Notes: generated by a model not told the origin, from the letters alone. Positions 1-12,004 are shown, counted from the first letter of the stretch. The stretch: 64,000 nt of DNA from Branchiostoma lanceolatum (GCF_035083965.1 NC_089739.1:11458001-11522000), one strand, 5' to 3'. Made by a program: numbers and translations.

Positions 1-62
1 GTCAAAGAAGTCTTCAAAGGTCGAACGTATCGCACCGACTTGCACATCCGCAGGCAAGACCC
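1..62 (-). CDS. Gene 3 exon B12 (partial, cut by window edge)
   Basis: The acceptor lies just above 62 (CAG, then GGGTCTTGCC). Phase-1 entry gives GVLPADVQVGAIRSTFEDFF, the usual start of a B exon, with Phe-Phe-Asp where other copies have Tyr-Phe-Gly or Tyr-Tyr-Gly. Only the first 20 or so codons are in the window, so the array continues to the left. Confidence 0.85.
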
Positions 63-518
63 CTGAAATATAAAAACATGCAGTGTCAAATATTGTGGTT
101 CGTTATATGCAAACACATAAACAATGATAAAGCCAGTATTTACTAAAATATGTCTTCATTGAAATATACTAATCCCATAGCCTTGCTTATCCCCGTCAAA
201 ACGTAAAAATGCAAAATAATAACAAAAACGTTAAACTTTCAAATGTTTGAAAGACTGAAGATTCTCTCGCACTGGTCGAACCATGCTTTTATTGTTTCAG
301 CTTACAATTGTGATAAAGAGTCAACATCAGTCTATTGGTAAAAGTTAACGAACAGTCCTAGCCGACACATCACATTCTAAACAATAATCTCAAATAACTT
401 AATGGAATGGCAGAAGGCTCTGATCTGTTCTGATCCATAAAGACACATTTGATGCAATGGACTTAAAACAAAAAAATAGGTTATCGAAGTAATAAATTTC
501 AACTAAGACGGTACATAC

Positions 519-794
519 CTGTCAGGCCCTGGGTTATATCTAGGTTTTCCAACTCCGGTAACAAAAGCCCAGTATGTGTGACGCCAGGACCATTCTGGTA
601 CACCAACACCCAGCGCTCAGCATTCAGTTCCACATTGGCTGTTCCTGTTAGGTCGACTAGCGGCACGCCGTCTTGACTCTGCAGCTCTGTCAACGACACC
701 TGAAATTGTCCCAGCTGAAGTTCTTCTGACAGAGCAGCATCCAAGCTCGATTCCCATTCCGTCACGTCAGCACGCATGGCGGCATAATCGAAAA
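519..794 (-). CDS. Gene 3 exon A12 (first half of domain unit 12)
   Basis: This is a 276-bp phase 1-1 exon. Its acceptor TTTTCAG precedes TTTTCGATTATGCC (VFDYAAMRADV) and its donor is CTGACAG|GTATGT. It carries the A-type core motifs EWESSLDAALSEELQL, LTELQSQDGVPLV, AERWVLVYQNG and LLLPELENLDITQGL. The Ser-Ser in EWESS distinguishes it from most copies (ESN). Confidence 0.9.
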
Positions 795-990
795 CTGAAA
801 AAGAAATGGCATCAGTATATCATTTTGTCTGCAAGTTAGTGCCATGGTGTACTGTACAAGAGTGCACATTTTTGCGGAATATTCTACTTCTATCAAGTCA
901 TTTTAGAGGAAACCTAGAATGCTACCATCGATGGCATATATTTTAGAGAAGCTTGTTTAATATTCAAAAAAAAAATTATTATAGCATTAC

Positions 991-1302
991 CTTCGACAGT
1001 CGGTTGAGTAAAGCTGGCAAGAATGACTCTGTCAGTTGTACTTGCGGATACACTAATGCTGAACTCGACCTGGGGGTTGGTCTCCACAGACCATGACAAG
1101 CTTGCTGGAAGTCGTTGTAAGTAGAATCGTTCGTTCAACTCGATTCGACCTGGCACAGGAGCAGAGACATCCACCAGACTGCTGAAGTCCGTTGCAGACA
1201 TCATGCTGGCGTAGTCCGTTTGAAGACTGACAAGATGACTGCCATAGTAGTCTTCAAAGGTCGAACGTATAGAACCAACCTGCACATTTGCAGGCAAGGC
1301 CC
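991..1302 (-). CDS. Gene 3 exon B11 (second half of unit 11)
   Basis: This is a 312-bp phase 1-1 exon ending GTCGAAG|GTAATG. It reads GALPANVQVGSIRSTFEDYYGSHL, then ATDFSSLVDVSAPVP, GRIELNERFYLQRLPASLSW and FTQPTVEG (quoted in pieces). Private changes are PAN for PAD, GSI for GAI, ATDF for TTDF and Glu-Arg-Phe for Glu-Gln-Phe. The frame is intact. Confidence 0.9.
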
Positions 1303-1759
1303 CTGAATTATAAAAACATGCTATGTCAGCTATTGTTGTTCGCTATCTGCAAACACATACATGAACAATGACAAATGCAATATCTACCAAAATATAACTT
1401 CATTGAAATATAATAATCTCATAGCCTAGCCCACCTCCGTCGAAACGTGGAAATGCAAAATAACAACAAAAACTTTGCAAATGTTTGACGTACATGAACA
1501 TTCTCTCTCACTGGTCGAGGCATGCTTTCATTGTTTTTTAAATTACAATTGTAATGGAGAGTCATGATCGGTCTATTGATCAGACGTTGACATACAATTG
1601 TAGCCAATACATCACATTCTATATAACAATCTCATATAACTTCATATACTGGCAGAAGGCTCTCCATCAATTCTGATCCAGAAAGATACATTTGATGCAA
1701 TAAACTTAAAACAAAAAATATGAAATCGAAGTAATAGATTTCAACTAAGACGTACACAC

Positions 1760-2035
1760 CTGCCAGGCCCTGGGTTATATCTAGGTTTTCCAACTCTGGT
1801 AACAAAAGTCCTGTAAGTGTGACGCCAGAACTATTCTGGTACACCAACACCCAGCGCTCAGCAACCAGTTCCACATTGGCTGTTCCTGTTAGGTTGACTA
1901 GCGGCACTCCGTCTTGACTCTGCAGCTCTCTTAACGCCACCTGAAATTGTACCAGCTGAAGTTCGTCTGACAGAGCAGTATCCAAGTTCGATTCCCATTC
2001 CGTCACGTCAGCACGCATAGCAGCAAAATCGAAAA
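1760..2035 (-). CDS. Gene 3 exon A11
   Basis: This is a 276-bp phase 1-1 exon with donor GGCAG|GTGTGT. It starts VFDFAAMRADV. It is the most diverged of the late A copies: LSDELQLVQFQVALRELQS, VELVAERW, and YQNSSGVTLTG in place of YQNGPGVTHTG. It shares the last change and QGLAG with A10, so the two are probably sister duplicates. Confidence 0.9.
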
Positions 2036-2236
2036 CTGAAAACAAAATCGTAGCAGTACATCATTTTGTCTACTTTTTGCGCCCTTATATCGTGTACAAT
2101 TACAAGAATGGCACATTTTTGCTGAATATTGCACTATATTAAGTCATTTTAGAGGAAATCTAGAAGACTACCATCGATAGCATATATATGTAGATAAGGT
2201 TGCTTCATCTTCAAAATAATCTGTAATAAGCATTAC

Positions 2237-2548
2237 CTTCGACATTCGGTTGAGTAAAGCTTGCCAGAATGACTCTGTCAGTTGTACTTGGGGATACACT
2301 GATGCTAAACTCGACCTGAGGGTTGGTCTCCCAAGACCATGACAAGCTTGCTGGAAGTCGTTGTAAGTAGAATTGTTCGTTCAACTCGATTCGACTCGGC
2401 ACAGGAGCAGAGACATCCACCAGACTGCTGAAGTCCGTTGTAGACATCATGCTTGCGTAGTCCGTTTGAAGACTGACAAGATGACTGCCGAAGTAGTCTT
2501 CAAAGGTCGAACGTATGGCACCAACTTGCACATCCGCAGGCAAGACCC
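2237..2548 (-). CDS. Gene 3 exon B10
   Basis: This is a 312-bp phase 1-1 exon with donor GTCGAAG|GTAATG. It is a standard B sequence except that SWSV is replaced by SWSW and FTQPTVEG by FTQPNVEG. The second change alters the last residues before the exon junction. Confidence 0.9.
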
Positions 2549-3003
2549 CTGAAGTATAAAAACATGCTATGTCAGCTATTGTTGTTCGCTATCTGCAAAC
2601 ACATACATAAACAATGACAAATGCAATATCTACCAAAATATAACTTCATTGAAATATAATAATCTCATAGCCTAGCCCACCTCCGTCGAAACGTGGAAAT
2701 GCAAAATAACAACAAAAACTTTGCAAATGTTTGACGTACATGAACATTCTCTCTCATTGGTCGAGGCATGCTTCCATTGTTTCAAATTACAGTTGTAATG
2801 AAGAGTCATGATCGGTCTATTGATCAGACGTTGACATACAATTCTAGCCAATACATCACATTTTATGTAACAATCTCATATAACTTCATATAGTGCCAGA
2901 AGGCTCTCCATCAGTTCTGATCCAGAAAGATACATTTGATGCAATAAACTTAAAACAAAAAATATGAAATCGAAGTAATAGATTTCAACTTAGACGTACA
3001 CAC

Positions 3004-3279
3004 CTGCCAGGCCCTGGGTTATATCTAGGTTTTCCAACTCTGGTAACAAAAGTCCTGTAAGTGTGACGCCAGAACTATTCTGGTACGCCAACACCCAGCG
3101 CTCAGCAATCAGTTCCACATTGGCTGTTCCTGTTAGGTCGACTAGCAGCACTCCGTCTTGACTCTGCAGCTCTGTTAACGACACCTGAAATTGTTCCAGC
3201 TGAAGTTCTTCTGACAGAGCGGCATCCAAGTTTGATTCCCATTCCGTCACGTCAGCTCGCATGGCGGCATAATCGAAAA
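3004..3279 (-). CDS. Gene 3 exon A10
   Basis: This is a 276-bp phase 1-1 exon. It has ELQLEQFQVS, DGVLLVDLTG, VELIAERWVLAYQNSSGVTL and QGLAG. Directly above its acceptor the intron repeats the splice-site context (GAAAACTGAAAACTGAA on the plus strand), giving two adjacent possible CAG acceptors. The one adjacent to the usual TTTTCGATTATG start keeps the standard length. Confidence 0.9.
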
Positions 3280-3487
3280 CTGAAAACTGAACTGAAAAAT
3301 AAATGGCAGCAGTACATCATTTTGTCTGCTATTTAGTGCCATGGTGTACTGTACAAGAGTGGCACATTTTTGCTGAATATTCTACTTCTATCAAGTCATT
3401 TTAGTGGAAATCTAAAAGGCTACCAACGATAGCATATATGTTTAGAGAAGATTGCTTTATCTTCCAAATAATCTGCTTTAGCCTTAC

Positions 3488-3799
3488 CTTCGACAGTCGG
3501 TTGAGTAAAGCTGGCCAGAATGACTCTGTCGGTTGTACTTGGGGATACACTGATGCTAAACTCGACCTGGGGGTTGGTCTCCACAGACCATGACAAGCTT
3601 GCTGGAAGTCGTTGTAAGTAGAATTGTTCGTTCAGCTCAAGTCGAGTCGGCACAGGAGCAGAGACATCCACCAGGCTGCTGAAGTCCGTTGTAGACATCA
3701 TGTTTGCGTAGTCCGTTTGAAGATTGACAAGATGACTGCCGAAGTAGTCTTCAAAGGTCGAACGTATGGCACCGACTTGCACAACCGCAGGCAAGACCC
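3488..3799 (-). CDS. Gene 3 exon B9
   Basis: This is a 312-bp phase 1-1 exon with donor GAAG|GTAAGG. It has AVVQVGAIRSTFEDYF, LVNLQTDYANMM and PTRLELNEQFYLQ. Its predicted protein is the same as B7, because it lies within the recent 2,467-bp tandem duplication. Confidence 0.9.
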
Positions 3800-4247
3800 C
3801 TGAAATATATAAACTTGCTGTGTCAAATATTGTTGTTCGTTATCTGCAAACACATGAACAATGAGAAAGACAATATGTACTAAATTATACCTTCATTAAA
3901 ATATCCTAATCGACTAGCTCATCCCCGTCAAAACGCAGAAATGCAAAATAACAACAAAAACTTTGCAAATGTTTGACAGACATGAAGCTCGGCGATTTTC
4001 TCACACTGGTCGAACCAGTCTTCAATTTTTTTTTTCAAGTCACAATTCCAATGGAGAGTCATTATTGGTTTATTGGTCTGAAGTTAACGTACAATTCTAG
4101 CCAATTATAAATAATAATCTCATATAACTTCATTTACTGTCAGATGACTCTCTTTCAGTTCTGACCCACAAAGATACATTTTATGCAGTATGCTTAAAAC
4201 GATCAATTGGAAATCGAATATTAGATTTCAACTAATAATGTACATAC

Positions 4248-4523
4248 CTTTCAGGCCCTGGGTTATATCTAGGTTTTCCAACTCTGGTAACAAAAGTCCT
4301 GTATGTGTGACGCCAGGACCATTCTGGTACACCAACACCCAGCGCTCAGTATTCAGTTCCACATTAGCTGTCCCCGTTAGGTCGACTAGCGGCACTCCGT
4401 CTTGACTCTGCAGCTCTGTTAACGACACCTGAAATTGTCCCAGCTGAAGTTCCTCCGACAGAGCAGTATCCAAGCTCGATTCCCATACTGTCACGTCGGC
4501 TCGCAAAGCCGCATAATCGAAAA
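4248..4523 (-). CDS. Gene 3 exon A9
   Basis: This is a 276-bp phase 1-1 exon with LRADVTVWESSLDTALSEE, VELNTERW and QGLKG. It gives the same protein as A7 at an offset of 2,467 bp. The usual AMRADVTEW is changed to ALRADVTVW in both. Confidence 0.9.
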
Positions 4524-4719
4524 CTGAAAATGAATGGCAGCAGTATATCATTTTGTCGGCTATTTAGCGCCCTGGTGTACTGTACAAGAGTTACACATTT
4601 TTGCTGAATATTTTACTTCTATAAAGTCATTTTAGAGGCAACCTAGAGGCTACCAACGATAGCATGTATTTTTGGAGAAGCTTTTTTTTTATATTCAAAA
4701 TAATCTATTATAGCCTTAC

Positions 4720-5031
4720 CTTCGACAGTTGGTTGAGTAAAGCTGGCCAGAATGACTCTGTTGGTCGTACTTGGGGATACACTGATGCTAAACTCGACCT
4801 GGGGGTTGGTCTCCACAGACCATGACACGCTTGCTGGAAGTTGTTGTAAGTAGAATTGTTCGTTCAGCTCAACTCGACTCGGCACAGGAGCAGAGACATC
4901 CACCAGGCTGCTGAAGTCCGTTGTAGACATCATGCTGGCGTAGTCCGTTTGAAGACTGACAAGATGACTGCCAAAGTAGTCTTGAAACGTCGAACGTATG
5001 GCACCGACTTGCACATCCGCAAGTAAGACCC
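4720..5031 (-). CDS. Gene 3 exon B8
   Basis: This is a 312-bp phase 1-1 exon. It starts GVLLADVQVGAIRSTFQDYF (LLAD instead of LPAD) and has YLQQLPASVSW and STTNRVILASF. It gives the same protein as B6 at an offset of 2,467 bp. Confidence 0.9.
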
Positions 5032-5483
5032 CTGAAGTATAAAAACATGTTAAGTCAGCTATTGTTGTTCGTTATCTGCAAACACATGACCCATATGAAA
5101 GGCAATATTTACTATAATATACCTTCATTGAAATAGAATAATCCGATAGCCTAGCTCGCACCGGTCAAAACGTAGAGATGCAAAATAATAACAAACACTT
5201 AGCAAATGTTTGACGGTAATGAAAATTCTCTCTCACTGGTCGAGCCATACGTTCATTGTTTCAACTTACAGGTGTAATGGAAAGTCCTATTGGGTCCATA
5301 AATCTGAAGTTAACGTACAATTCAAGCCTATACCTCACATTACAGATGATAATCTCATATAACTTCATTTACTGGCTGAAGGCACTGCATCAGTTCTGAT
5401 CCATAAAGACACATTTGATGCAACAGGCTTAAACCAATCAATTGGAAATCGAAGTGATAGATTTCAACTAAGAAGGTACATAC

Positions 5484-5759
5484 CTGTCAGGCCCTGTGTT
5501 ATATCAAGGTTTTCCAACTCTGGTAACAAAAGTCCTGTATGTGTGACGCCAGGACCATTCTGGTACACCAACACCCAGCGCTCAGCATTCAGTTCCACAT
5601 TGGCTGTTCCTGTTAGGTTGACTATCGGCACTCCATCTTGACTCTGCAGCTCTGTTAACGACACCTGAAATTGTCCCAGCTGAAGTTCTTCTGACAGAGC
5701 AGCATCCAAGTTCGATTCCCATTCCGTCACGTCAGCACGCATGGCGGCATAATCGAAAA
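5484..5759 (-). CDS. Gene 3 exon A8
   Basis: This is a 276-bp phase 1-1 exon. It is a standard A sequence with DGVPIVNLTG and QGLTG. It is the near-identical partner of A6, differing at DGVPI versus DGLPL. Confidence 0.9.
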
Positions 5760-5954
5760 CTGAAAATAAATGGCAACAGCAAATCAATTTTTCTGCTATT
5801 TAGCGCAATAGTATAGTGTAAAAAAGTTGCACATTCTTTGTGAATATTCCATTCTATGAAGTCATTTCAGAGCAACACCTAGAAGGCTACCATCGATAGC
5901 ATACATTTTTAGTGTAGCTTTCTCAATTTTCAGAAAAAAATATTACAGCCTTAC

Positions 5955-6266
5955 CTTCGACAGTCGGTTGAGTGAAGCTGGCTAGAATGACTCTGTCGGT
6001 TGTACTTGGGGATACACTGATGCTAAACTCGACCTGGGGGTTGGTCTCCACAGACCATGACAAGCTTGCTGGAAGTCGTTGTAAGTAGAATTGTTCGTTC
6101 AGCTCAAGTCGAGTCGGCACAGGAGCAGAGACATCCACCAGGCTGCTGAAGTCCGTTGTAGACATCATGTTTGCGTAGTCCGTTTGAAGATTGACAAGAT
6201 GACTGCCGAAGTAGTCTTCAAAGGTCGAACGTATGGCACCGACTTGCACAACCGCAGGCAAGACCC
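5955..6266 (-). CDS. Gene 3 exon B7
   Basis: This is a 312-bp phase 1-1 exon. It encodes the same residues as B9, with silent changes near the 3' end that mark one border of the tandem duplication. Confidence 0.9.
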
Positions 6267-6714
6267 CTGAAATATATAAACTTGCTGTGTCAAATATTGT
6301 TGTTCGTTATCTGCAAACACATGAACAATGAGAAAGACAATATGTACTAAATTATACCTTCATTAAAATATCCTAATCGACTAGCTCATCCCCGTCAAAA
6401 CGCAGAAATGCAAAATAACAACAAAAACTTTGCAAATGTTTGACAGACATGAAGCTCGACGATTTTCTCACACTGGTCGAACCAGTCTTTAATTTTTTTT
6501 TTCAAGTCACAATTCCAATGGAGAGTCATTATTGGTTTATTGGTCTGAAGTTAACGTACAATTCTAGCCAATTATAAATAATAATCTCATATAACTTCAT
6601 TTACTGTCAGATGACTCTCTTTCAGTTCTGACCCACAAAGATACATTTTATGCAGTATGCTTAAAACGATCAATTGGAAATCGAATATTAGATTTCAACT
6701 AATAATGTACATAC

Positions 6715-6990
6715 CTTTCAGGCCCTGGGTTATATCTAGGTTTTCCAACTCTGGTAACAAAAGTCCTGTATGTGTGACGCCAGGACCATTCTGGTACACC
6801 AACACCCAGCGCTCAGTATTCAGTTCCACATTAGCTGTCCCCGTTAGGTCGACTAGCGGCACTCCGTCTTGACTCTGCAGCTCTGTTAACGACACCTGAA
6901 ATTGTCCCAGCTGAAGTTCCTCCGACAGAGCAGTATCCAAGCTCGATTCCCATACTGTCACGTCGGCTCGCAAAGCCGCATAATCGAAAA
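6715..6990 (-). CDS. Gene 3 exon A7
   Basis: This is a 276-bp phase 1-1 exon with the same protein as A9, including the ALRADVTVW and VELNTERW changes. The flanking introns are also nearly identical to those around A9. Confidence 0.9.
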
Positions 6991-7186
6991 CTGAAAATGA
7001 ATGGCAGCAGTATATCATTTTGTCGGCTATTTAGCGCCCTGGTGTACTGTACAAGAGTTACACATTTTTGCTGAATATTTTACTTCTATAAAGTCATTTT
7101 AGAGGCAACCTAGAGGCTACCAACGATAGCATGTATTTTTGGAGAAGCTTTTTTTTTATATTCAAAATAATCTATTATAGCCTTAC

Positions 7187-7498
7187 CTTCGACAGTTGGT
7201 TGAGTAAAGCTGGCCAGAATGACTCTGTTGGTCGTACTTGGGGATACACTGATGCTAAACTCGACCTGGGGGTTGGTCTCCACAGACCATGACACGCTTG
7301 CTGGAAGTTGTTGTAAGTAGAATTGTTCGTTCAGCTCAACTCGACTCGGCACAGGAGCAGAGACATCCACCAGGCTGCTGAAGTCCGTTGTAGACATCAT
7401 GCTGGCGTAGTCCGTTTGAAGACTGACAAGATGACTGCCAAAGTAGTCTTGAAACGTCGAACGTATGGCACCGACTTGCACATCCGCAAGTAAGACCC
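7187..7498 (-). CDS. Gene 3 exon B6
   Basis: This is a 312-bp phase 1-1 exon with the same protein as B8 (FQDYF, YLQQLPASVSW, TTNRVIL). The neighbouring introns differ from those of B8 by a few single bases, so this is a recent copy rather than the same sequence assembled twice without change. Confidence 0.9.
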
Positions 7499-7950
7499 CT
7501 GAAGTATAAAAACATGTTAAGTCAGCTATTGTTGTTCGTTATCTGCAAACTCATGACCCATATGAAAGGCAATATTTACTATAGTATACCTTCATTGAAA
7601 TAGAATAATCCGATAGCCTAGCTCGCACCGGTCAAAACGTAGAGATGCAAAATAATAACAAATACTTAGCAAATGTTTGACGGTAATGAAAATTCTCTCT
7701 CACTGGTCGAGCCATACGTTCATTGTTTCAACTTACAGGTGTAATGGAAAGTCCTATTGGGTCCATAAATCTGAAGTTAACGTACAATTCAAGCCTATAC
7801 CTCACATTACAGATGATAATCTCATATAACTTCATTTACTGGCTGAAGGCACTGCATCAGTTCTGATCCATAAAGACACATTTGATGCAACAGGCTTAAA
7901 CCAATCAATTGGAAATCGAAGTGATAGATTTCAACTAAGAAGGTACATAC

Positions 7951-8226
7951 CTGTCAGGCCCTGTGTTATATCAAGGTTTTCCAACTCTGGTAACAAAAGT
8001 CCTGTATGTGTGACGCCAGGACCATTCTGGTACACCAACACCCAGCGCTCAGCATTCAGTTCCACATTGGCTGTTCCTGTTAGGTTGACTAGCGGCAATC
8101 CATCTTGACTCTGCAGCTCTGTTAACGACACCTGAAATTGTCCCAGCTGAAGTTCTTCTGACAGAGCAGCATCCAAGTTCGATTCCCATTCCGTCACGTC
8201 AGCACGCATGGCGGCATAATCGAAAA
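7951..8226 (-). CDS. Gene 3 exon A6
   Basis: This is a 276-bp phase 1-1 exon. It matches A8 except DGLPLVNLTG. It is the upstream-most A exon inside the 2,467-bp duplicated segment. Confidence 0.9.
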
Positions 8227-8420
8227 CTGAAAATAAATGGCAATAGCAAATCAATTTTTCTGCTATTTAGCGCAATAGTATAGTGTACAAGAGTGGCACA
8301 TTCTTGGTGAATATTCCATTCTATGAAGTCATTTCAGAGCAACACCTAGAAGGCTACCATCGATAGCATACATTTTAGTGTAGCTTACTTTATTTCCAGA
8401 AAAAAATATTACAACCTTAC

Positions 8421-8732
8421 CTTCGACAGTCGGTTGAGTAAAGCTGGCCAGAATGACTCTGTCAGTTGTACTTGCGGATACACTGATGCTAAACTCGACC
8501 TGGGGGTTGGTCTCCACAGACCATGACAAGCTTGCTGGAAGTCGTTGTAAGTAGAATTGTTCGTTCAACTCGATTCGACTCGGCACAGGAGCAGAGACAT
8601 CCACCAGGCTGCTGAAGTCCGTTGTAGACATCATGATTGCGTAGTCCGTTTGAAGACTGACAAGATGACTGCCATAGTAGTCTTCAAAGGTCGAACGTAT
8701 GGCACCGACTTGCACATCCGCAGGTAAGACCC
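8421..8732 (-). CDS. Gene 3 exon B5
   Basis: This is a 312-bp phase 1-1 exon. It has FEDYYGSHL, DYAIMMSTTDF and SVSASTTDRVILASF. Its intron flanks resemble those of B7, which fits an older shared duplication. Confidence 0.9.
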
Positions 8733-9057
8733 CTGAAATATAAAAACATAATATGTCAGCTGTCATTGTTCGTTATCTGCAAACACATGACCAATGAGAA
8801 AGCCGATACTTACTTAAATATACCTTCATTGAAATATCCTAATCCCTTAGCCTAGCTCATTCCCGTCCAAACGTATAAATGCAAAATAATAACGAACGTT
8901 AAACTTTCAAATGTTTGAAAGACATGAAGATTCTCTCTCACTGGTACATGGTCGAGCCATGCTTTCATTGTTTCAACTTACAATTGTAATGAAGAGTAAG
9001 GACCAGTCTATTGATCAGAAGTTAACGAACAGTCCTAGCCGACACATCACATTCCAA

Positions 9058-9128
9058 ACAACCTCATATACGCCAAACAAAGTTACTCAAGCAACTGGAT
9101 AAAATTTTGAAGAGAACAACCTCATATA
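9058..9128. repeat. 58-bp intronic insertion flanked by a 13-bp direct repeat
   Basis: ACAACCTCATATA occurs at 9058-9070 and again at 9116-9128. The 45 bp between are absent from the equivalent introns of the other units and contain CAAGCAACTGGATAAAAT. A nearly identical stretch occurs in intron 1 of gene 2 at about 44412-44440. This may be the footprint of a small dispersed element with a target-site duplication. Confidence 0.55.
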
Positions 9129-9250
9129 ACTTTATTTACTGGCTGAAGGCACTGCATCAGTTCTGATCCATAAAGACACATTTGATGCAACAGGCTTAAA
9201 ACAATCAATTGGAAATCGACGTGCTAGATTTTAACTTAAAAGGTTCATAC

Positions 9251-9526
9251 CTGTCAGGCCCTGGGTTATATCTAGGTTTTCCAACTCTGGTAACAAAAGT
9301 CCTGTATGTGTGACGCCAGGACCATTCTGGTACACCAACACCCAGCGCTCAGCATTCAGTTCCACGTTGGCTGTTCCTGTTAGGTCGACTAGCGGCACTC
9401 CGTCTTGACTCTGCAGCTCTGTTAGCGACACCTGAAATTGTCCTAGCTGAAGTTCTTCTGACAGAGCAGCATTCAAGTTTGATTCCCATTCCGTCACGTC
9501 AGCACGCATGGCGGCATAATCGAAAA
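9251..9526 (-). CDS. Gene 3 exon A5
   Basis: This is a 276-bp phase 1-1 exon with EWESNLNAALSEE (Asn for the usual Asp) and an otherwise standard core. The intron on its donor side carries a 58-bp insertion (9071-9128). Confidence 0.9.
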
Positions 9527-9735
9527 CTGAAAATAAATGGCAGCAGTACATCATTTTGTCAGAGTCATTTTGTCTGCTATTCAGTGCCTTGGTGTACTGT
9601 ACAAGACTGGCAAATTTTTGCTGAATACTCTATTTCTATAGAGTAATTTTAGAAGAAACCTAGAATGCAGTCAACGATAGCCTATAGTTTAAGAGAAACT
9701 TGATTCATCTTTAAGATAACCTATTATGGCCATAC

Positions 9736-10047
9736 CTTCGACAGTCGGTTGAGTAAAGCTGACCAGAATGACTCTGTCCGTTGTACTTGCGGATACACTG
9801 ATGCTAAACTCGACCTGGGGGTTGGTCTCCACAGACCATGACAAGCTTGCTGGAAGTCGTTGTAAGTAGAATTGTTCGTTCAACTCGATTCGACTCGGCA
9901 CAGGAGCAGAGACATCCACCAGGCTGCTGAAGTCTGTTGTAGAGATTATGCTGGCGTAGTCCGTTTGAAGACTGACAAGATGACTGCCAAAGTAATCTGG
10001 AAAGGTCGAACGTATGGCACCGACTTGCACATCCGCAGGCAAGACCC
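9736..10047 (-). CDS. Gene 3 exon B4
   Basis: This is a 312-bp phase 1-1 exon with donor GAAG|GTATGG. It has FPDYFGSHL (Pro for Glu), DYASIISTTDF and VILVSFTQP. Confidence 0.9.
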
Positions 10048-10508
10048 CTGAAATATAAAAAAAACTTGCTATGTCAGCTATTGTTGTTCGTTATCTGCAA
10101 ACACGTGATCAATTAATAGGGCAAAAGTTACTCAAATATACCTTCATTGAAATATCCTAATCCCATGGCCCAGCTCACCCCCGTCAAAACGTAGAAATGC
10201 AAAATAACAACAAAAAAATTTGCAAATGTTTGACAGACCTGAAGATTCTCTCTCACTGGTTAAATCATTCTTTAATTTTTTTTCAACTTACAATTGTAAT
10301 GGAGAGTCATGATCGGTCAATTAATCAGAATTTAACGTACAATCCTAGTCAAAAGATTACATTCTGAATATCAATCTCATATCATTTCCTTTACTGGCAC
10401 AAGGCTCTGCATCAGTTCTGATCCAGAAAGACACATTTTATGCAACAGGCTTAAAACAATCAACTGGAAATCAAAGTATTAGATTTCAACGAAGAAGGTA
10501 GTACATAC

Positions 10509-10784
10509 CTGTCAGGCCCTGGGTTATATCTAGGTTTTCCAACTCTGGTAACAAAAGCCCTGTATGTGTGACGCCAGAACCATTCTGGTACACCAACACC
10601 CAGCGCTCAGCATTCAGTTCCACATTGGCTGTTCCTGTAAGGTCGACTAGCGGCACTCCGTCTTGACTTTGCAGCTCTGTTAACGACACCTGTAACTTTC
10701 CAAGTTGAAGTTCTTCCGACAGAGCAGCATCCAAGTTCGATTCCCATTCCGTCACGTCAGCACGCATGGCGGCATAATCGAAAA
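10509..10784 (-). CDS. Gene 3 exon A4
   Basis: This is a 276-bp phase 1-1 exon with ELQLGKLQVSLTELQ and YQNGSGVTHTG. The intron that follows B4 and leads to this exon keeps the family pattern. The intron before it (10785-10957) is shorter and different from the other B-to-A introns. Confidence 0.9.
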
Positions 10785-10957
10785 CTGAAAAAAGACAAAA
10801 AAAGAAAACAATATAATATTAATGGTGATCTGCAAAATAGTAGCAAACTGTTGCAAATATCCGATGGACCCATTTTAGACAAAAGGACGAAGGAAAACAA
10901 CGGTAGTTAATATTTCAACTGAGGCTTAATATTCATAATAACTCATCAAAGACACAC

Positions 10958-11269
10958 CTTCGACACTCGGTTGAGTAAAGCTGACCAGAATGACTCTGTC
11001 AGTTGTACTTGCGGAGACACTGATGCTAAACTCGACCTGGGGGTTGGTCTCCACAGACCATGACAAGCTTGCTGGAAGTCGTTGTAAGTAGAATTGTTCG
11101 TTCAGCTCAACTCGACTCGGCACAGGAGCAGAGACATCCACCAGGCTGCTGAAGTCCGTTGTAGACATCATGCTGGCGTAGTCCGTTTGAAGACTGACAA
11201 GATGACTGCCAAAGTAGTCTTCAAAGGTCGAACGTATGGCACCGACTTGCACATCCGGAGGCAAGACCC
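10958..11269 (-). CDS. Gene 3 exon B3
   Basis: This is a 312-bp phase 1-1 exon with donor GAAG|GTGTGT. It starts GVLPPDVQVGAIRSTFEDYF and ends FTQPSVEG. It is the first B exon of the younger clade (AIRSTFEDYF type rather than AIRNAVQLYF). Confidence 0.9.
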
Positions 11270-11728
11270 CTGAAGTATGAAAATATGCTATGTCAGCTAT
11301 TGTTGTTTGTTATCTGCAAACACATGACCAATGAGAAAGGCAATATTTACTAAAATATATCTTTATTGAAATATTCTAACCCCATAGCCTAGCCCATTTC
11401 TATCAAAATGTAGAAATGCAAATAACAACAAAAACTATGTAAATGTTCAACCTACATGAAGATTCCCTCTCACTGGTCGAGCCATGCTTTCATTGTTTAA
11501 ACTTATAAATACTATAGACAGTCATGATCGATCTTTTGATCAGAAGTTAACGTACATTATCCTAGACTGCACATCACATTCTATATAGTAATCTCATATA
11601 ACTTAATTTACTGGCAGAAGGCTCTTCATTAGTTCTGATCCAGAAAGATGCATTTGACGCAATAGGCGTAAAACGATCAATTGGAAATCGAAGTAACAGA
11701 TTTCAACTAAGAAGTTACATGTACATAC

Positions 11729-12004
11729 CTTTCAGGCCCTGGGTTATATCTAGGTTTTCCAACTCTGGTAACAAAAGTCCTGTATGTGTGACGCCAGGAC
11801 CATTCTGGTACACCAACACCCAGCGCTCAGCATTCAGTTCCACATTGGCTGTTCCTGTTAGGTCGACTAGCGGCACTCCGTCTTGACTCTGCAGCTCTGT
11901 TAGCGACACCTGAAATTGTCCCAGCTGAAGTTCCTCTGACAGAGTAACATCCAAGTTCGATTCCCATTCCGTCACGTCAGCACGCATAGCCACATAATCG
12001 AAAA
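11729..12004 (-). CDS. Gene 3 exon A3
   Basis: This is a 276-bp phase 1-1 exon with VFDYVAMRADV, ESNLDVTLSEELQ and QGLKG. It is the first A exon of the younger clade. Confidence 0.9.

Larger units (their letters stand above)
3500..8430. repeat. Recent tandem duplication, period 2,467 bp, two copies
   Basis: The segment holding B9-A9-B8-A8 (about 3.50-5.96 kb) is repeated as B7-A7-B6-A6 (about 5.97-8.43 kb), introns included, with very few base differences. Exons A9/A7 and B8/B6 give identical proteins. Each copy contains two A/B units, so the array grew by two units in one step. Confidence 0.9.
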
